In this document: positions 7,339-15,952 of the stretch, one piece after another | Layout: every line of letters starts with the position of its first letter | Numbering within the stretch: position 1 is the stretch's first letter | Assembly (NCBI GenBank): GCA_963808455.1 | Contig: CAWEHT010000042.1 | Coordinates: 1-24,469 of the forward strand | DNA from: CAWEHT01 sp963808455 | GTDB taxonomy: Bacteria; Chloroflexota; Anaerolineae; CG2-30-64-16 | Reading direction: 5' to 3' | DNA: 24,469 nucleotides | Translations under genes and position numbers: made by a program | Notes under the pieces: generated by a model | What the model was told of the DNA's origin: nothing | The model's input: only the letters and a program-made list of their open reading frames with translations | Database searches by the model: none

Positions 7339-10300
7339 ATGAAGCATTCCCGGTCACTGCCATCCCGGCCAACCCGCAGGCCGCATCGCGCCATGGTGCC
7401 GGGCAGTTGGGCGCACGCGGGGTGCGCTGCGCCCAACTGCAGAGGGCTCTTCCGCGCCATCTTCGAGCGCAGCCACGTCATCCAGGTCCTGATCGACCCC
7501 GTCACGGGTGCCGTCGTGGATGCCAATCCGGCCGCCTGCGCGTTCTATGGCTGCGCACGCGACGCGTTCCGGGGCATGCGGGCAGCCGATTTCAGTCTCC
7601 ACACGCCCGAGGAGGTGCAGGCGAACCTTCATGGGGCCCAGACCGGGCAGGCGCTCGACCAGACCGCGCGCCATTCGGCGGGGCGATGGCGCGGTCCGCG
7701 ACGTGGAGGTCAGGTTCAGCAGCCTCGAGGCAGCAGGCCGGCCGCTGCTGTGTGCCGTCGTCACCGACATCACGGGGCGCGTCCAGGCCGAGGCCCTGCT
7801 GCACATCCAGAACGAGCTCAGCGCCGCCCTGGCCGCGACCATCGACCTGGCCGAGGCGCTGCGTCTGACGCTGGACACCGCCATGCAGATCGAGGGCATC
7901 GACTGCGGCGCCATTTACCTGCCCGATGCGCTTACCGGCGACCTGGACCTGGCGATGCAGCGTGGCCTGTCGCCCGAGTTCGCCGCCGGCGTGGCGCATT
8001 ACGACGCCGCCAGCCGCCGGGCCGCCCTCGCCTACGCCGGCAAGCCCACCTTGCGCGGACCGGCCGATGCCGGCCACTCCCAGGAGCTGAGGGCCCGTGA
8101 GGGCCTGCGCCTTGTCCTCAGCGTGCCGGTGCTGGATGAGGGACGCTTGCTTTGCGAGGTGGTTGTGGCATCGCGCACGTCGGAAGCCTTTCCGCCTGCG
8201 GTCGGCGACGCCTTCGAGGCCCTCGCCCGCCAGGTGGGCAGCGCCCTGGCGCGCATCCAGGCCGGGGCCGCGCTGCGCGAGAAAGAGGAACAGCTGCGCC
8301 TGGCGCTGGGCGGCGCCGGGCTCGGCACATGGGACTGGAATGTGCCGTCAGGCGTGGTAACCTACAACGAGCGCTGGGCCGAGATGCTCGGCTATGCCCT
8401 GGCCGAAGTCAACCCGCATCTCCGGACCTGGGAGCGCTGGGTGCACCCGGACGACGCTAGCCGCGTGGCGCAGCGCATCGAGGAGCACTTCGCAGGCCGG
8501 CTGCCCATTCACGAGGTCGAGTACCGCCTGCGGCACAAGGACGGCCATTGGGTCTGGGTGTTGGAAAAGGGCCGCGTCATCGAGCGCTGCCCGGACGGCC
8601 GCCCGCTGAGGGTTTGCGGCACCGCCCTGGACATCACCGATCGCGTGCGCATGGACGAGGCGCTGCGCGCGAGCGAGGAGCGCTACCGCAGCGTCGTCTC
8701 GGCCCTGGCCGAAGGGATCGTCCTGCCAGCAGGCCGGCGGCGAGATCACGGCGTGCAACGCCAGCGCGCAGCGCATCCTGGGGTTGACCGCGGACCAGAT
8801 GATGGGGCACGCACCGGTTGACCCGCGCTGGCACGCCATCCGCGAAAATGGCGCGCCTTTTACCATGGCGGACAGCCCGTTGATGGAGACCCTGCGAACC
8901 GGCCAGGCGCTGCGCGAGGTCATCATTGGGATCTGCAAGCCCGGCGGCGAGATCAGCTGGGCCTCGATCGACACGGAGCCGCTCCGGCACCCGGGCGAGA
9001 GCGCCCCCTACGCGGTCGTGGCAGGCCTTGTGGATATCACAACCCGCAAGCCGGCCGAGATCGAGAGGCAGGCGACCCTGGCCAGCCTGGCGGAGCGGGA
9101 AGCGGTGCTCCGCGGCCTCGTGAGCTACTCCTCAGATGGCATCCTGATGACCGATGAAGCCGGCACGCTCACCGAGTGGAACCCGGCCGAGGAGCGGATC
9201 TCCGGCCTGGCCCGGAGCGAGGCCATCGGCCGGCCGATCTGGGAGGTCCAGCTCGCGCTCTGCCCGCCCGAGATGCGCAGCGACGGTACCCTCGCCCGCA
9301 TCGAAGCGGCGTTTGCCGAGCTCTTGCGCAGCGGCAAGGCACCCTTCATCGGCCTCTCGACCGACCTGACCATCACGCGCCCGGATGGCGAGCGGCGCTT
9401 CGAACAATCCGTGTCGTTTTGCGTGCCGACCATGCGCGGCTTCCGGTTTGGCGCCATCATCCGCGACATGACGGACGCGCGCCGCGACGCCGAGAACCTG
9501 GTCCAGAGGCAGAAATTTGAAAGCATCGGCTTGCTTGCCGGCGGGATCGCGCACGATTTCAATAATCTCGCCCAGGCCGCGCTCGGCCACACAGAGCTGG
9601 CGCTGAAGGCCCTGGCACCCGATCACCCGGCTGCCCGGCGTCTGAGGAAAATCATCGCGCCCATCCAGCGCGCCGCCGATTTGACCCGCCAGCTGATGGC
9701 CTATGCTGGCCTGGGCAAGTACCTGGCGCAGGCTGAAGACCTGGCGCAGATCATCCGCGACAGCGCGGGCCTGGCCCACGCCGTGCTGCCCCAAGACACA
9801 GAGCTGCTGCTCGAGCTGAGCTCCGACCTGCCGCCGATCCACGCCGACCGCAACCAGGTCCAGCAAGCGCTCATGAACCTCGTTCTCAACGCCGGCGAAG
9901 CTATCGAGGACGGCCGGGGCAGTGTTACCATCCGTGTGGGGCGCCGGACCGTGGCCGCGGGCAAGGAGGCGGGCTACGTGGCGGGGGCCGTGCCGGGGCC
10001 AGGCGATTACGTATCTATGCAGGTCGCCGATACCGGCGCGGGTATGGATGCCGGCACGCTGGCCCGCGCCTGCGAGCCGTTCTTCAGCACACGCTTCACC
10101 GGCCGCGGGCTGGGCTTGCCGGCCGTTCTCGGCATCCTGCGCAGCCACGCCGGCGGCCTGATACTGGAGAGCCAGCCGGGCCAGGGCACAGTCGTCACGG
10201 TGCTGTGGCCCGTAGCCATAGGCGCGCCCATCGCCCAGGCCGGCCCCGGCCGCGAGGCCGGGCGGCGGGGCCGGCCGGAGCGGCGCCCCGCCCAAGGACC

Positions 10301-10669
10301 GTGCTGGTGGTGGACGACGAGGCGCAGGTGCTGGAGGCGCTGGCCGACTGCCTGAGCCTGGCGGGCGCCGAGGCCCTGACGGCGTCGGACGGGCGGCAAG
10401 CCGTGGCCCTCTTCGCCGAGCGCCACGCGGAGATCGGCCTCGTCATCCTGGATGTGCTCATGCCGGTCATGAACGGCGGCGTGGCCCTGCGCGAGCTGCG
10501 ACGGATAGACCCGACCGTGCCGGTTGTGCTGGCTTCTGGCTACGACGGCCACGAGATCGAGGGACGCCTGGCCGAGTGGCAGATCAGCGAGCGGCCGGAC
10601 GGTTTCCTGCAGAAGCCGTTCGGCCTCGACGAGGCGCAAGCCATCGTGAGCCGTTTTGTGGGCCAGTGA
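7339..10669 (+). CDS. Hybrid sensor histidine kinase, PAS-GAF-PAS-PAS-PAS-HisKA-HATPase-REC (frame broken by three indels)
   Basis: The ATG at 7339 follows GAGAGG. Domains run continuously only if the frame is shifted near 7680, at 8726-8727 (one extra C restores LQQAGGEITACNAS) and near 10270. In order: PAS (about residues 35-110, VLIDPVTGAVVDANPAA); GAF (about 155-315, ending LARQVGSALARIQAG); PAS (GLGTWDWNVPSGVVTYN); PAS (GEITACNASAQRILGL); PAS (YSSDGILMTDEAGTLTEWNP); HisKA with the phospho-acceptor in LLAGGIAHDFNNL; HATPase with NQVQQALMNLVLNAGEAI, VADTGAGMD and GRGLGL; and a receiver with VLVVDDE, acceptor Asp in ILDVLMP and Lys in FLQKPF. No transmembrane segment is visible, so it is probably a cytoplasmic sensor of redox, ligand or light signals. 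No output regulator lies nearby. The total is about 1,110 residues. The indels are probably sequence errors, though decay is possible. Confidence 0.88.
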
Positions 10670-10715
10670 GATGCCGGTACAGCCGGCACGCCAGGCCTTC
10701 CCTTCGATAGCTGAC

Positions 10716-11556
10716 CTACCGCCCGAGCTCCGCGAAAAATCCTTGGGTCCGTGCCGTCCTGGCCAGCTCCCGCAGGATCAGGCCGAAATCCTTGATCCAC
10801 GCCGGGCTGCCGTCCCGCTCCGCCAACTCCACCAGCTCCACCAGGCTCGGCGCGCCGGGCAGGTTGCGCCAGGCGTACCACAGCGTGAACACCGTCAGGC
10901 TGGCCGGGTTGATCAGCCCCTCGTCGGCCTCTTCCGCCGGCTCTGCCGGGGGCGCATCGCTCGTCAGCGCGGCAAGCTGCTGGCGGATGGCCTCACGGTC
11001 GCGCCGGCGTGCCGCTTCTCCCGCGTCGGTCCCGTCCGGCCAGAACAGGCGCGGGTTACAGCGCTTCGGCCGCGTCGGCCCAGGCCACGAACAGGTCCGC
11101 CGGGCAGTTCTGCGCCAATCCCTCGAGGCCGTCCCACTCCGGCGGCAGCTCGCCGGGCTGCCAGTCCGAGGAGAGAGGATAGAGAAGTGAGGAAAGAGCT
11201 TCGGACTCGTTTCTCACTTCTCCGTCCTCACTTCTCGCCGCAGGCGGCCGCAGCACTTCCACGCCGCGGAGGCAGGCCAGCATGTAGGCCCGGCGCAGGC
11301 CCAGCGTCAGCGTGATCCAATCGGGGTCGTCGGCCGGCAGCCGGTCCACGCCGCGCGCCTTCAGCCGCTCCTGATACCAGCCCCAGGCGTCGCGCCGCAG
11401 GCTGTCCTGCCGCACGTAGTCCAACATGTTGGCCGTCGAGACGGTCAAGCGCAAGCCCGCAAGCCCCTGCCCCTTCGTTGCACTCAGGGCAAGCTCTGAG
11501 CGCAGAGAAGGGTCGCCGAGGGGCTCTGGGAAGCGGTACTCAACGATCAGTAGCAT
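10716..11556 (-). CDS. Phage tail-assembly-chaperone-like protein in two frames (gpG/gpGT position)
   Basis: The first frame starts at ATG 11556, three bases after the major tail protein stop, and ends at 11056 (166 residues). A second frame with no start of its own continues directly to the TAG at 10716: skipping one T at 11058 turns AEAL-stop into AEAL-NPRLFWPDGT and on to ILRELARTARTQGFFAELGR. Two overlapping frames right after the tail tube gene are typical of tail assembly chaperones that use ribosomal frameshifting. Given the indel rate in this window, a simple sequence error is equally possible. The N-terminal part carries two unrelated interspersed repeats in frame (11168-11240 and 11471-11512). 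No tape-measure gene follows. It converges on the sensor kinase gene with 46 bases between. Function is inferred from position only. Confidence 0.55.
11168..11240 (-). repeat. Palindromic repeat R1, inside a coding region, inverted relative to R2-R6
   Basis: GAGAAGTGAGGA (11182-11193) pairs perfectly with TCCTCACTTCTC (11225-11236). The purine-rich and pyrimidine-rich arms are swapped relative to the other copies. In the host protein it encodes SEDGEVRNESEALSSLLYPL without a stop and without changing frame. Confidence 0.75.
11471..11512. repeat. Interspersed CTTCG...CTCAGGGCAAGCTC...GAAGG repeat inside a coding region
   Basis: CCCTTC at 11471 and GAAGGG at 11507-11512 bound a palindrome with CTCAGGGCAAGCTCTGAG in the middle. 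Sequences of this kind recur across many environmental bacterial genomes. It is translated here as RSELALSATKG, an insertion into the phage protein. Confidence 0.6.
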
Positions 11557-11559
11557 GTC

Positions 11560-12968
11560 TCACGTCCCCGTGTACGCCGCGCGGAGGTTGGTCAGCGTGA
11601 CCGTGATCGGCGGCGCGGCCTCGCCGGCCACGTCCAGCATCTCCCAGCGCGAGTCCAGGCGGATCAGGTCGGCGCCGTTGGCCTCCACGTTGCCGCCCAG
11701 GTAGACCTGCGCCGTGGGCACCTGCACGCGGCAGCTTGTAGGGCACGCTGCATGCAGGCATGTTGGCGCCGGTGGTCCAGCTGAAATCGAGCGCCGCCTC
11801 GGGGATCAGGGCCGAGGGCGCCGAGCCGTACAGGCTGCCCCAGTTGATCGACCGGTACACGCTGGCCGCCATGTCCACGCCGGTCAGGTCGCCGTAGATG
11901 TCTGTGCCGTTGGGCGGGAAGTCGGCCCGGCCCCAGGTGTGCAGCTTCTTCTCGTCCTTGTACAACCCCTGGTCGATGTTGAGCTTGTGCGAGAGCGCCA
12001 GGCCCTCGAGCTGGCCGCCGTCCCACAGGGCCGAGAAAGCCCCACTGTACGGGCTGAACGGCTGGTTCGTTTCCGAGGCCACCGTCTCGGTTCCCAGGGA
12101 GGGCGCCTCCGAGATGCCGTAGCCGGTGAGGTCCATGACCATGCCGGCCGCGTCGGCAGTCAGCAGTGTCTTGGTGAAGCGCACGTCGGTGGTGGCCCGC
12201 TCGAAAGTGGCGCTGTTGCCGGCGCTGGGGTCGGCCGTGCGCCACAGCATGGACAGCCAGGAGATGGCCGCCCGATCGGCCAGGGTGAAGACGTGGTTGT
12301 AGTAGGCCGCGCTGCCCGGCGTAGTCTGCGCGGAGAGTCACCGAAGGCGAGCCGCTGACCGCGGTCAGGCTGTCCGTAGCCAGCTGTAGCGTGCCGGCCG
12401 CCATGCTGGCCATCGTGCCCTGAAAGGTGATCGTGAAGGGCCCCGGCGCCGTGCCGCTTACCGCGACGTTGCCCGCGCCGATATTGGTGAGACCGGTCAG
12501 GGCTGTCTGGATCTGCGCGTTGGTAGGGTCATAGACGATGCTGCTGGTAGTCAGCCAGCCCAACGAAGGGCTGCCGGCGCTGAAGAAGCGCAGCGTGAAG
12601 GTGCCACCCGTCGGCGAGCCGGTGATCGTGAGCGACCACACTTCAGTAGCCGCTGTCACGGCGGCCGGCACGTCGGCGAATCCCGATCCGATCAGGTGCA
12701 GGCCCACCTGGTCAGGGTAGAGCCGGCACTTGAACTTGATGTTCTCCAGGTAGTTGGCCGCGATGCGGCGCGACTGCCGGGAGGTCGGGCGCAGCGTCAG
12801 GCCGGCGTGCTGGTTCTTGGGCTCGATCCAATCGAAGGCCGGCTGCATCTGGCTCTGGTCGCCGATGCCGGCGATGAAGGGATAGCTGGCGCTGCCGGCA
12901 GCCTCCGTGCCCTTGGCCGCCTGCTGCGCCAGGGCAAAACGTACGGTCTGTGAAGACGGTGCTGTCAC
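11560..12968 (-). CDS. Phage major tail protein (tail tube), with inserted accessory domain; two indels
   Basis: The start is a GTG at 12968 with GAGGAGA eight bases upstream. The chain begins MTAPSSQTVRFALAQQAAKG, followed by PFIAGIGDQSQMQPAFDWIEP. It continues through a beta-rich insertion at about residues 110-215 (SLTITGSPTGGTFTLRF, NIGAGNVAVSGTAPGPFTIT, a module common in phage and surface proteins), then after an indel near 12335 into SAAYYNHVFTLADRAAISW. After a second indel near 11735 it ends QVYLGGNVEANGADLIRLDS...TLTNLRAAYTGT with a TGA at 11560. Length (about 470 residues), beta-rich composition and position between the terminator-like and chaperone-like genes fit a siphovirus tail tube protein. 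Confidence 0.72.
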
Positions 12969-12988
12969 TGTGCGTATCTCCTCTCCCA

Positions 12989-13075
12989 GGAGTGAGGACG
13001 GAGGAGTGAGAAGAGAGGACCGGACGGGCGCACACAGTCTTGCATGTCGTTTCTCACTTCTCTATCCTCTTTTCT
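12989..13075 (+). repeat. Palindromic repeat R2
   Basis: The left arm AGTGAGGACGGAGGAGTGAG (12991-13010) and right arm TTTCTCACTTCTCTATCCTC (13050-13069) bound a centre containing TTGCATGTCG. It lies between the tail tube and tail terminator-like genes, directly upstream of the tail tube start. Confidence 0.72.
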
Positions 13076-13080
13076 ACGGC

Positions 13081-13203
13081 AGGAGTGAGGGCGGAGGAGT
13101 GATCGCGGAGCATCCCGCAGGGGGAAGTGACATGCAGGGCCGCGGGCGGCTGTCCGGATTCTCTTTTCTCTCTTCTCTATACTCTTTTCATACTCTTTTC
13201 TCG
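13081..13203 (+). repeat. Palindromic repeat R3, centre inverted
   Basis: It has the same arms as R2 (AGGAGTGAGGGCGGAGGAGTG on the left, CTCTTTTCTCTCTTCTC and two further CTCTTTTC units on the right). The centre CATGCAGGGCCGCGGGCG is the reverse complement of the centre in R4 and R6. It ends exactly at the stop codon of the gene ending at 13204. Confidence 0.7.
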
Positions 13204-13725
13204 TCACGCCTGCGCCTCGATTTCCACGCTGACCCTTGCCAGCCCGCGCCACAGGCCGCCCGCGCCGGCCACCTTCAGCACCCACACGTCCAGACCGCCG
13301 ATCAGCGTGCGCCGCACGACCTCGCCGATGCTGGATTGGGGCGTGCTGCCCAGGTAGAGCAGGTTAGGCCGGGCGCGCAGTGACTCGCGCACCCGTGTGC
13401 CCAGCGTCTTGGCATCGGCCAGCGCCGCCGGCCAGCTGGTGTCTTGCGCCAGGCAAAAGATGTCATAGGGCATGCTGGCCACCAGGTGCAGCTTGCCGTC
13501 GCCGAACTGGCCGTCGTCGAACTTCGCCACGTTGCCCACGATGAAGATGCCCGGGAGCTGGGATTCCTTGTCGCGCTGGCCGGTGTTGGGCGCCAGGAAC
13601 TGTTCGTAGGTCGTGGCCGTCACCAGCTGCGCCTGCAGCGTCGTGTAGGCCGAGACAGGACCCAGGTCGGTGGTCAGGATGTCCACCAGGTAGCTGTCCA
13701 GGTCGTTCCACAGGGTGTCGGTCAT
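13204..13725 (-). CDS. Putative phage tail terminator / tail completion protein
   Basis: This 173-residue protein starts at ATG 13725, overlapping the previous stop as ATGA, so translation is probably coupled. It reads MTDTLWNDLDSYLVDILTTD, then LVASMPYDIFCLAQD and a closing IGGLDVWVLKVAG plus GLARVSVEIEAQA. The alternation of an N-terminal helix, a beta-sheet with a conserved central strand and a long helix, and the slot between connector-like and tail tube genes, fit a tail terminator (lambda gpU or HK97 gp10-like group). No decisive motif is seen, so the name rests on order and length. A longer frame up to 13914 overlaps the upstream gene and is not needed. Confidence 0.6.
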   Translation of the reverse strand: MTDTLWNDLDSYLVDILTTDLGPVSAYTTLQAQLVTATTYEQFLAPNTGQRDKESQLPGIFIVGNVAKFDDGQFGDGKLHLVASMPYDIFCLAQDTSWPAALADAKTLGTRVRESLRARPNLLYLGSTPQSSIGEVVRRTLIGGLDVWVLKVAGAGGLWRGLARVSVEIEAQA

Positions 13726-13994
13726 TTGTTCAGCGCCCGGATGTACATGGGATGCAGCGGCTGCGCGGCGGCGGCGCGCCAATCCTGCAGCCGCTGGCCG
13801 GCGCACGGCCCCAAGGCTGCCGTGAGTAGTCCAGGTGCCTGGTAATCCATGAACCACTCGGCTAGCGGCCAATGGCGGCGCGCATCCAGATAGGCCCGCC
13901 AGACCACCGCACACACCAGCCGCCGATAGGCTACCTCGAGGGGATCGGCTTCCCGGCAGCGGCTGGTGTGGTGCAAGCCGGACATGTTCCTCAT
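13722..13994 (-). CDS. Small phage protein of unknown function
   Basis: It is 90 residues long, starting at ATG 13994 behind a GGGGGT stretch and overlapping the next start by four bases. The sequence is helical and rich in Arg, Trp and Ala (VCAVVWRAYLDARRHWPLAEW). It resembles the short helical proteins often found in the neck region of phage operons, but I do not recognise a family. Coupled overlap with the downstream gene supports expression. Confidence 0.5.
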   Translation of the reverse strand: MRNMSGLHHTSRCREADPLEVAYRRLVCAVVWRAYLDARRHWPLAEWFMDYQAPGLLTAALGPCAGQRLQDWRAAAAQPLHPMYIRALNK

Positions 13995-13996
13995 AG

Positions 13997-14024
13997 CGTT
14001 ACCCCCACTGGCGTTACCCCCACA
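13997..14024. repeat. Short tandem direct repeat GCGTTACCCCCACTG
   Basis: Two adjacent copies (13997-14011, then a partial copy to 14023) lie at the end of the connector-like gene and include its TAA stop. They are probably a replication-slippage product. Confidence 0.5.
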
Positions 14025-14525
14025 ACCCGCCCGGCTCGACGGTGATGTCGCGCACCACGACGTCCCCGCGACCCACCTGCCAGCCTTCGCCGCGCCCGCC
14101 GCGGGCCAGGGCGAACATGGTCGGCATGGCGCCGGTGTCGGGCTGGTTCACGGCCAGCACGGCCTCGAGCTCGCGGTCCGCCTGGCTGTCCAGGTGGTGG
14201 TGCCGCGCTTCCGAGTCGACCTTCTCGACGCGTGTAGTGGTAGCCGCCGCCCGGCAGCGCCTCCGACTCCACGCTGTTGGACATGGCCAGGGCCAGCAGC
14301 GCCGCGCAGTGGTAGATCACGGCATTGCGATGTGCTGTGCCGTGGCACTGGTCGGCGTGGCGATGTGCGTGGCCCACAGGGTGTCCTCGGCCATGACGTC
14401 CGACTCGGCCACGCCCTCGTAGATCGGCGGCGCGATCAGGCTGTGGGCAGGATCGTACTATCGAGCGTGAGATCCAGCGCGGCGCGCACCGCGACGTAGT
14501 CGGATTGCGAGATGATTTGCCCCAT
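14014..14525 (-). CDS. Putative head-tail connector / adaptor protein (three indels)
   Basis: It starts at ATG 14525 as MGQIISQSDYVAVRAALDLT. Continuous protein sense needs indels near 14443, 14330 and 14232: after them come SLIAPPIYEGVAESDVMAED, RNAVIYHCAALLALAMSNSV, VEKVDSEARHHHLDSQADRE and finally RDITVEPGGLWG before the TAA at 14014. The N-terminal helices that start with a short acidic segment after the capsid genes are what one expects of a gp6-like adaptor. The position after the capsid group and before the terminator-like gene is the main support. With three shifts in 170 codons it would be non-functional if the sequence is correct. Confidence 0.5.
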
Positions 14526-14544
14526 GCCGGCTCCTGCTCGAACG

Positions 14545-14655
14545 CGAGAAGTGAGGACGGAGCAGTGATCGCGAAGCATCCCGTAGGGGAAACGAGCCCA
14601 ACCAGCCGCTCGCGGCCCTGCATGTCTTTCCTCACTTCTCTATTCTCTTTTCTCG
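14545..14655 (+). repeat. Palindromic repeat R4
   Basis: GAGAAGTGAGGA (14546-14557) pairs perfectly with TCCTCACTTCTC (14629-14640), the same 12-base arms as R1. The right part (CGCTCGCGGCCCTGCATG and the pyrimidine-rich arm) is nearly identical to R6. Confidence 0.75.
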
Positions 14656-14754
14656 TGTGCGGTCGCAGCCGCTTCGGCACGGCCGCGCGCGGCGCATGTG
14701 GTTGCGCACGGGGTGCCGGGTCACGTGATGGCCCCGGCTGTGCCCCCAGGCCAT
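14656..14754. other. Short gap between repeat R4 and the signal-peptide gene
   Basis: About 100 GC-rich bases with no frame that continues from either side; nothing recognisable. Confidence 0.35.
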
Positions 14755-15382
14755 TTAGCTGTCGCTCAATATGCCGGTCTCGAGCCAGTAAGTGCCGTCG
14801 AAGAGAAAACTGGCCATGGCGTACTGCGTAAGTGCGACACTGGTGCCGCTGGCGAATTTGTTGGGATCCCTTCAGGATCGTAATCGAGTTGCTGCCGGTA
14901 TTGACCAGGGTCAGGCGTTCGCCGGCGGCGGCTCCCGCAGTGGAGAGTGTCGCATTGGTGATCACGCCCGCGGCGCTGATCGGCTGGTAGGTGCCCGTGG
15001 GCGCGATGGCCTCAGCGGCTGTGATAGTGAGACCCGTCTGCTTCGTATCGATTCGGAACGTCCCTGTCGTGTCGGTTGTCCCGGCCGCGAGGGTGGTGCC
15101 CGAGGCTATGCTGGTTCCGGCAGTTATGGCGTTGGTGATGGCCAGACTCGAGCCGATCTGCACGGTCGTGCATCTGAGCGTCCCAAAACTGCCCGTGCCC
15201 GTCACGGCCATGTTGCCGCCGAACGTGCCGTTGCCCAACGCGATCAGGTTGCCGGTCAGATTGAGGCTGTCCAGCCCGGTGACGTCGGCGCGCACCGCCG
15301 GGACAGCGCCGGGCAGAAAGGCCAGCACCAACAGCGCCAGCACGATCAGGCTGGCGGTAATGCGTGCGAGGTTGCTCTTCAT
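14755..15382 (-). CDS. Signal-peptide-bearing, Gly/Thr/Ser-rich structural protein within the phage block
   Basis: The ATG at 15382 follows GGGAG. The N-terminus is a clear Sec signal or anchor: a basic start (MKSNLAR), about 20 hydrophobic residues (SLIVLALLVLAFLPGAVPAV) and a likely cleavage after VRA. The mature part has short beta-repeat steps rich in Gly, Thr and Ser (NLTGNLIALGNGTFGGNM; AGTSIASGTTLAAGTT). The C-terminus is a compact beta domain (GERLTLVNTGSNSITIL, then DPNKFASGTSVALTQYAMAS and FDGTYWLETG). One extra G near 14866 breaks the frame; corrected, it is about 208 residues. It resembles phage-tail or fibre head domains joined to a secretion signal. An export signal is not expected for a virion part made in the cytoplasm. 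Confidence 0.65.
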
Positions 15383-15396
15383 GTTGCTTCTCCCTC

Positions 15397-15463
15397 AGTG
15401 AGAAACGAGGACGGAGAAGTGAGGAGAGAGCGGCATGTCTCACTTCTCTATCCGCTTTCCTCG
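15397..15463 (+). repeat. Palindromic repeat R5
   Basis: This is the shortest copy. GAGAAGTGAGGA (15414-15425) faces GTCTCACTTCTC (15436-15447) with one mismatch, with the GCATGTC remnant of the usual centre between. Confidence 0.65.
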
Positions 15464-15464
15464 T

Positions 15465-15551
15465 CTATCGCACCCGGCCGAGGTAGGGCCAGAACAGCGC
15501 CATGACAGCCGCGGCCATGATGATGAGCCGCACCAACGGATGGCCATCCAT
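15465..15551 (-). CDS. Possible 28-residue membrane peptide
   Basis: The frame reads MDGHPLVRLIIMAAAVMALF and ends WPYLGRVR, one predicted membrane helix with basic ends. It starts 12 bases after the stop of the upstream gene and stops at the edge of repeat R5. No good ribosome-binding site is seen. It may be a truncated holin-like or other small phage membrane protein, or chance. Confidence 0.3.
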   Translation of the reverse strand: MDGHPLVRLIIMAAAVMALFWPYLGRVR

Positions 15552-15563
15552 TTCAGCTGCGCT

Positions 15564-15905
15564 TCAGCGTCTTGCGCGTCGAGGCCGGCGGCCGCGCGCG
15601 TCCTTGTCCTTGCCCGCGTCGGCGAACGGCAGCTCCGTGTCATCCATGTACACGGTCGGGTCCGCGCTGGCTGCGGGCTCGTCGTCGCCCTCATCGACGT
15701 CCATCTCGGCCGGCTCCGGCGAGGGGATGATGATGATTTGGTTGTTCCCCAACGCCTCTTTGGCCTTCGGCGTCTGGCCGATGGTTACCGGCTTGCCGTC
15801 GCCGTAAACCACGACTTCGCCATTCGGGTGGCGCGGGTGCTTCTCCCAAAAGGCGATCTTGCTATCCTTGCGCACGCTGCGCACGGTAATGGTCTTCTGT
15901 GCCAC
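15564..15905 (-). CDS. Small phage protein of unknown function, acidic C-terminal tail
   Basis: A GTG at 15905 with AAGGAG eight bases upstream opens a 113-residue frame. The first half is a small beta-rich domain (KTITVRSVRKDSKIAFWEKH, then EVVVYGDGKPVTIGQTPKA); after about residue 75 it is acidic and disordered, ending with a very basic GRRPRRARR. It lies directly after the major capsid gene, where accessory head or connector proteins are encoded. I do not recognise the family. Confidence 0.6.
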   Translation of the reverse strand: MAQKTITVRSVRKDSKIAFWEKHPRHPNGEVVVYGDGKPVTIGQTPKAKEALGNNQIIIIPSPEPAEMDVDEGDDEPAASADPTVYMDDTELPFADAGKDKDARGRRPRRARR

Positions 15906-15952
15906 TCAGTTTGCTCCTTACAGATATTTACCGCAGACCGCAGTGAGTCGCG

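Noticed and set aside
7040..7372. N-terminal extension of the SnoaL-like protein up to 7372
   Set aside because: It has no ribosome-binding site, looks non-coding and would overlap the kinase start and its promoter. GTG 7039 has an ideal GGAGG.
7339..10669. Programmed frameshifting in the sensor kinase
   Set aside because: Three shifts at unrelated sites in G/C runs, without conserved slippery sites, match the general indel noise in the window.
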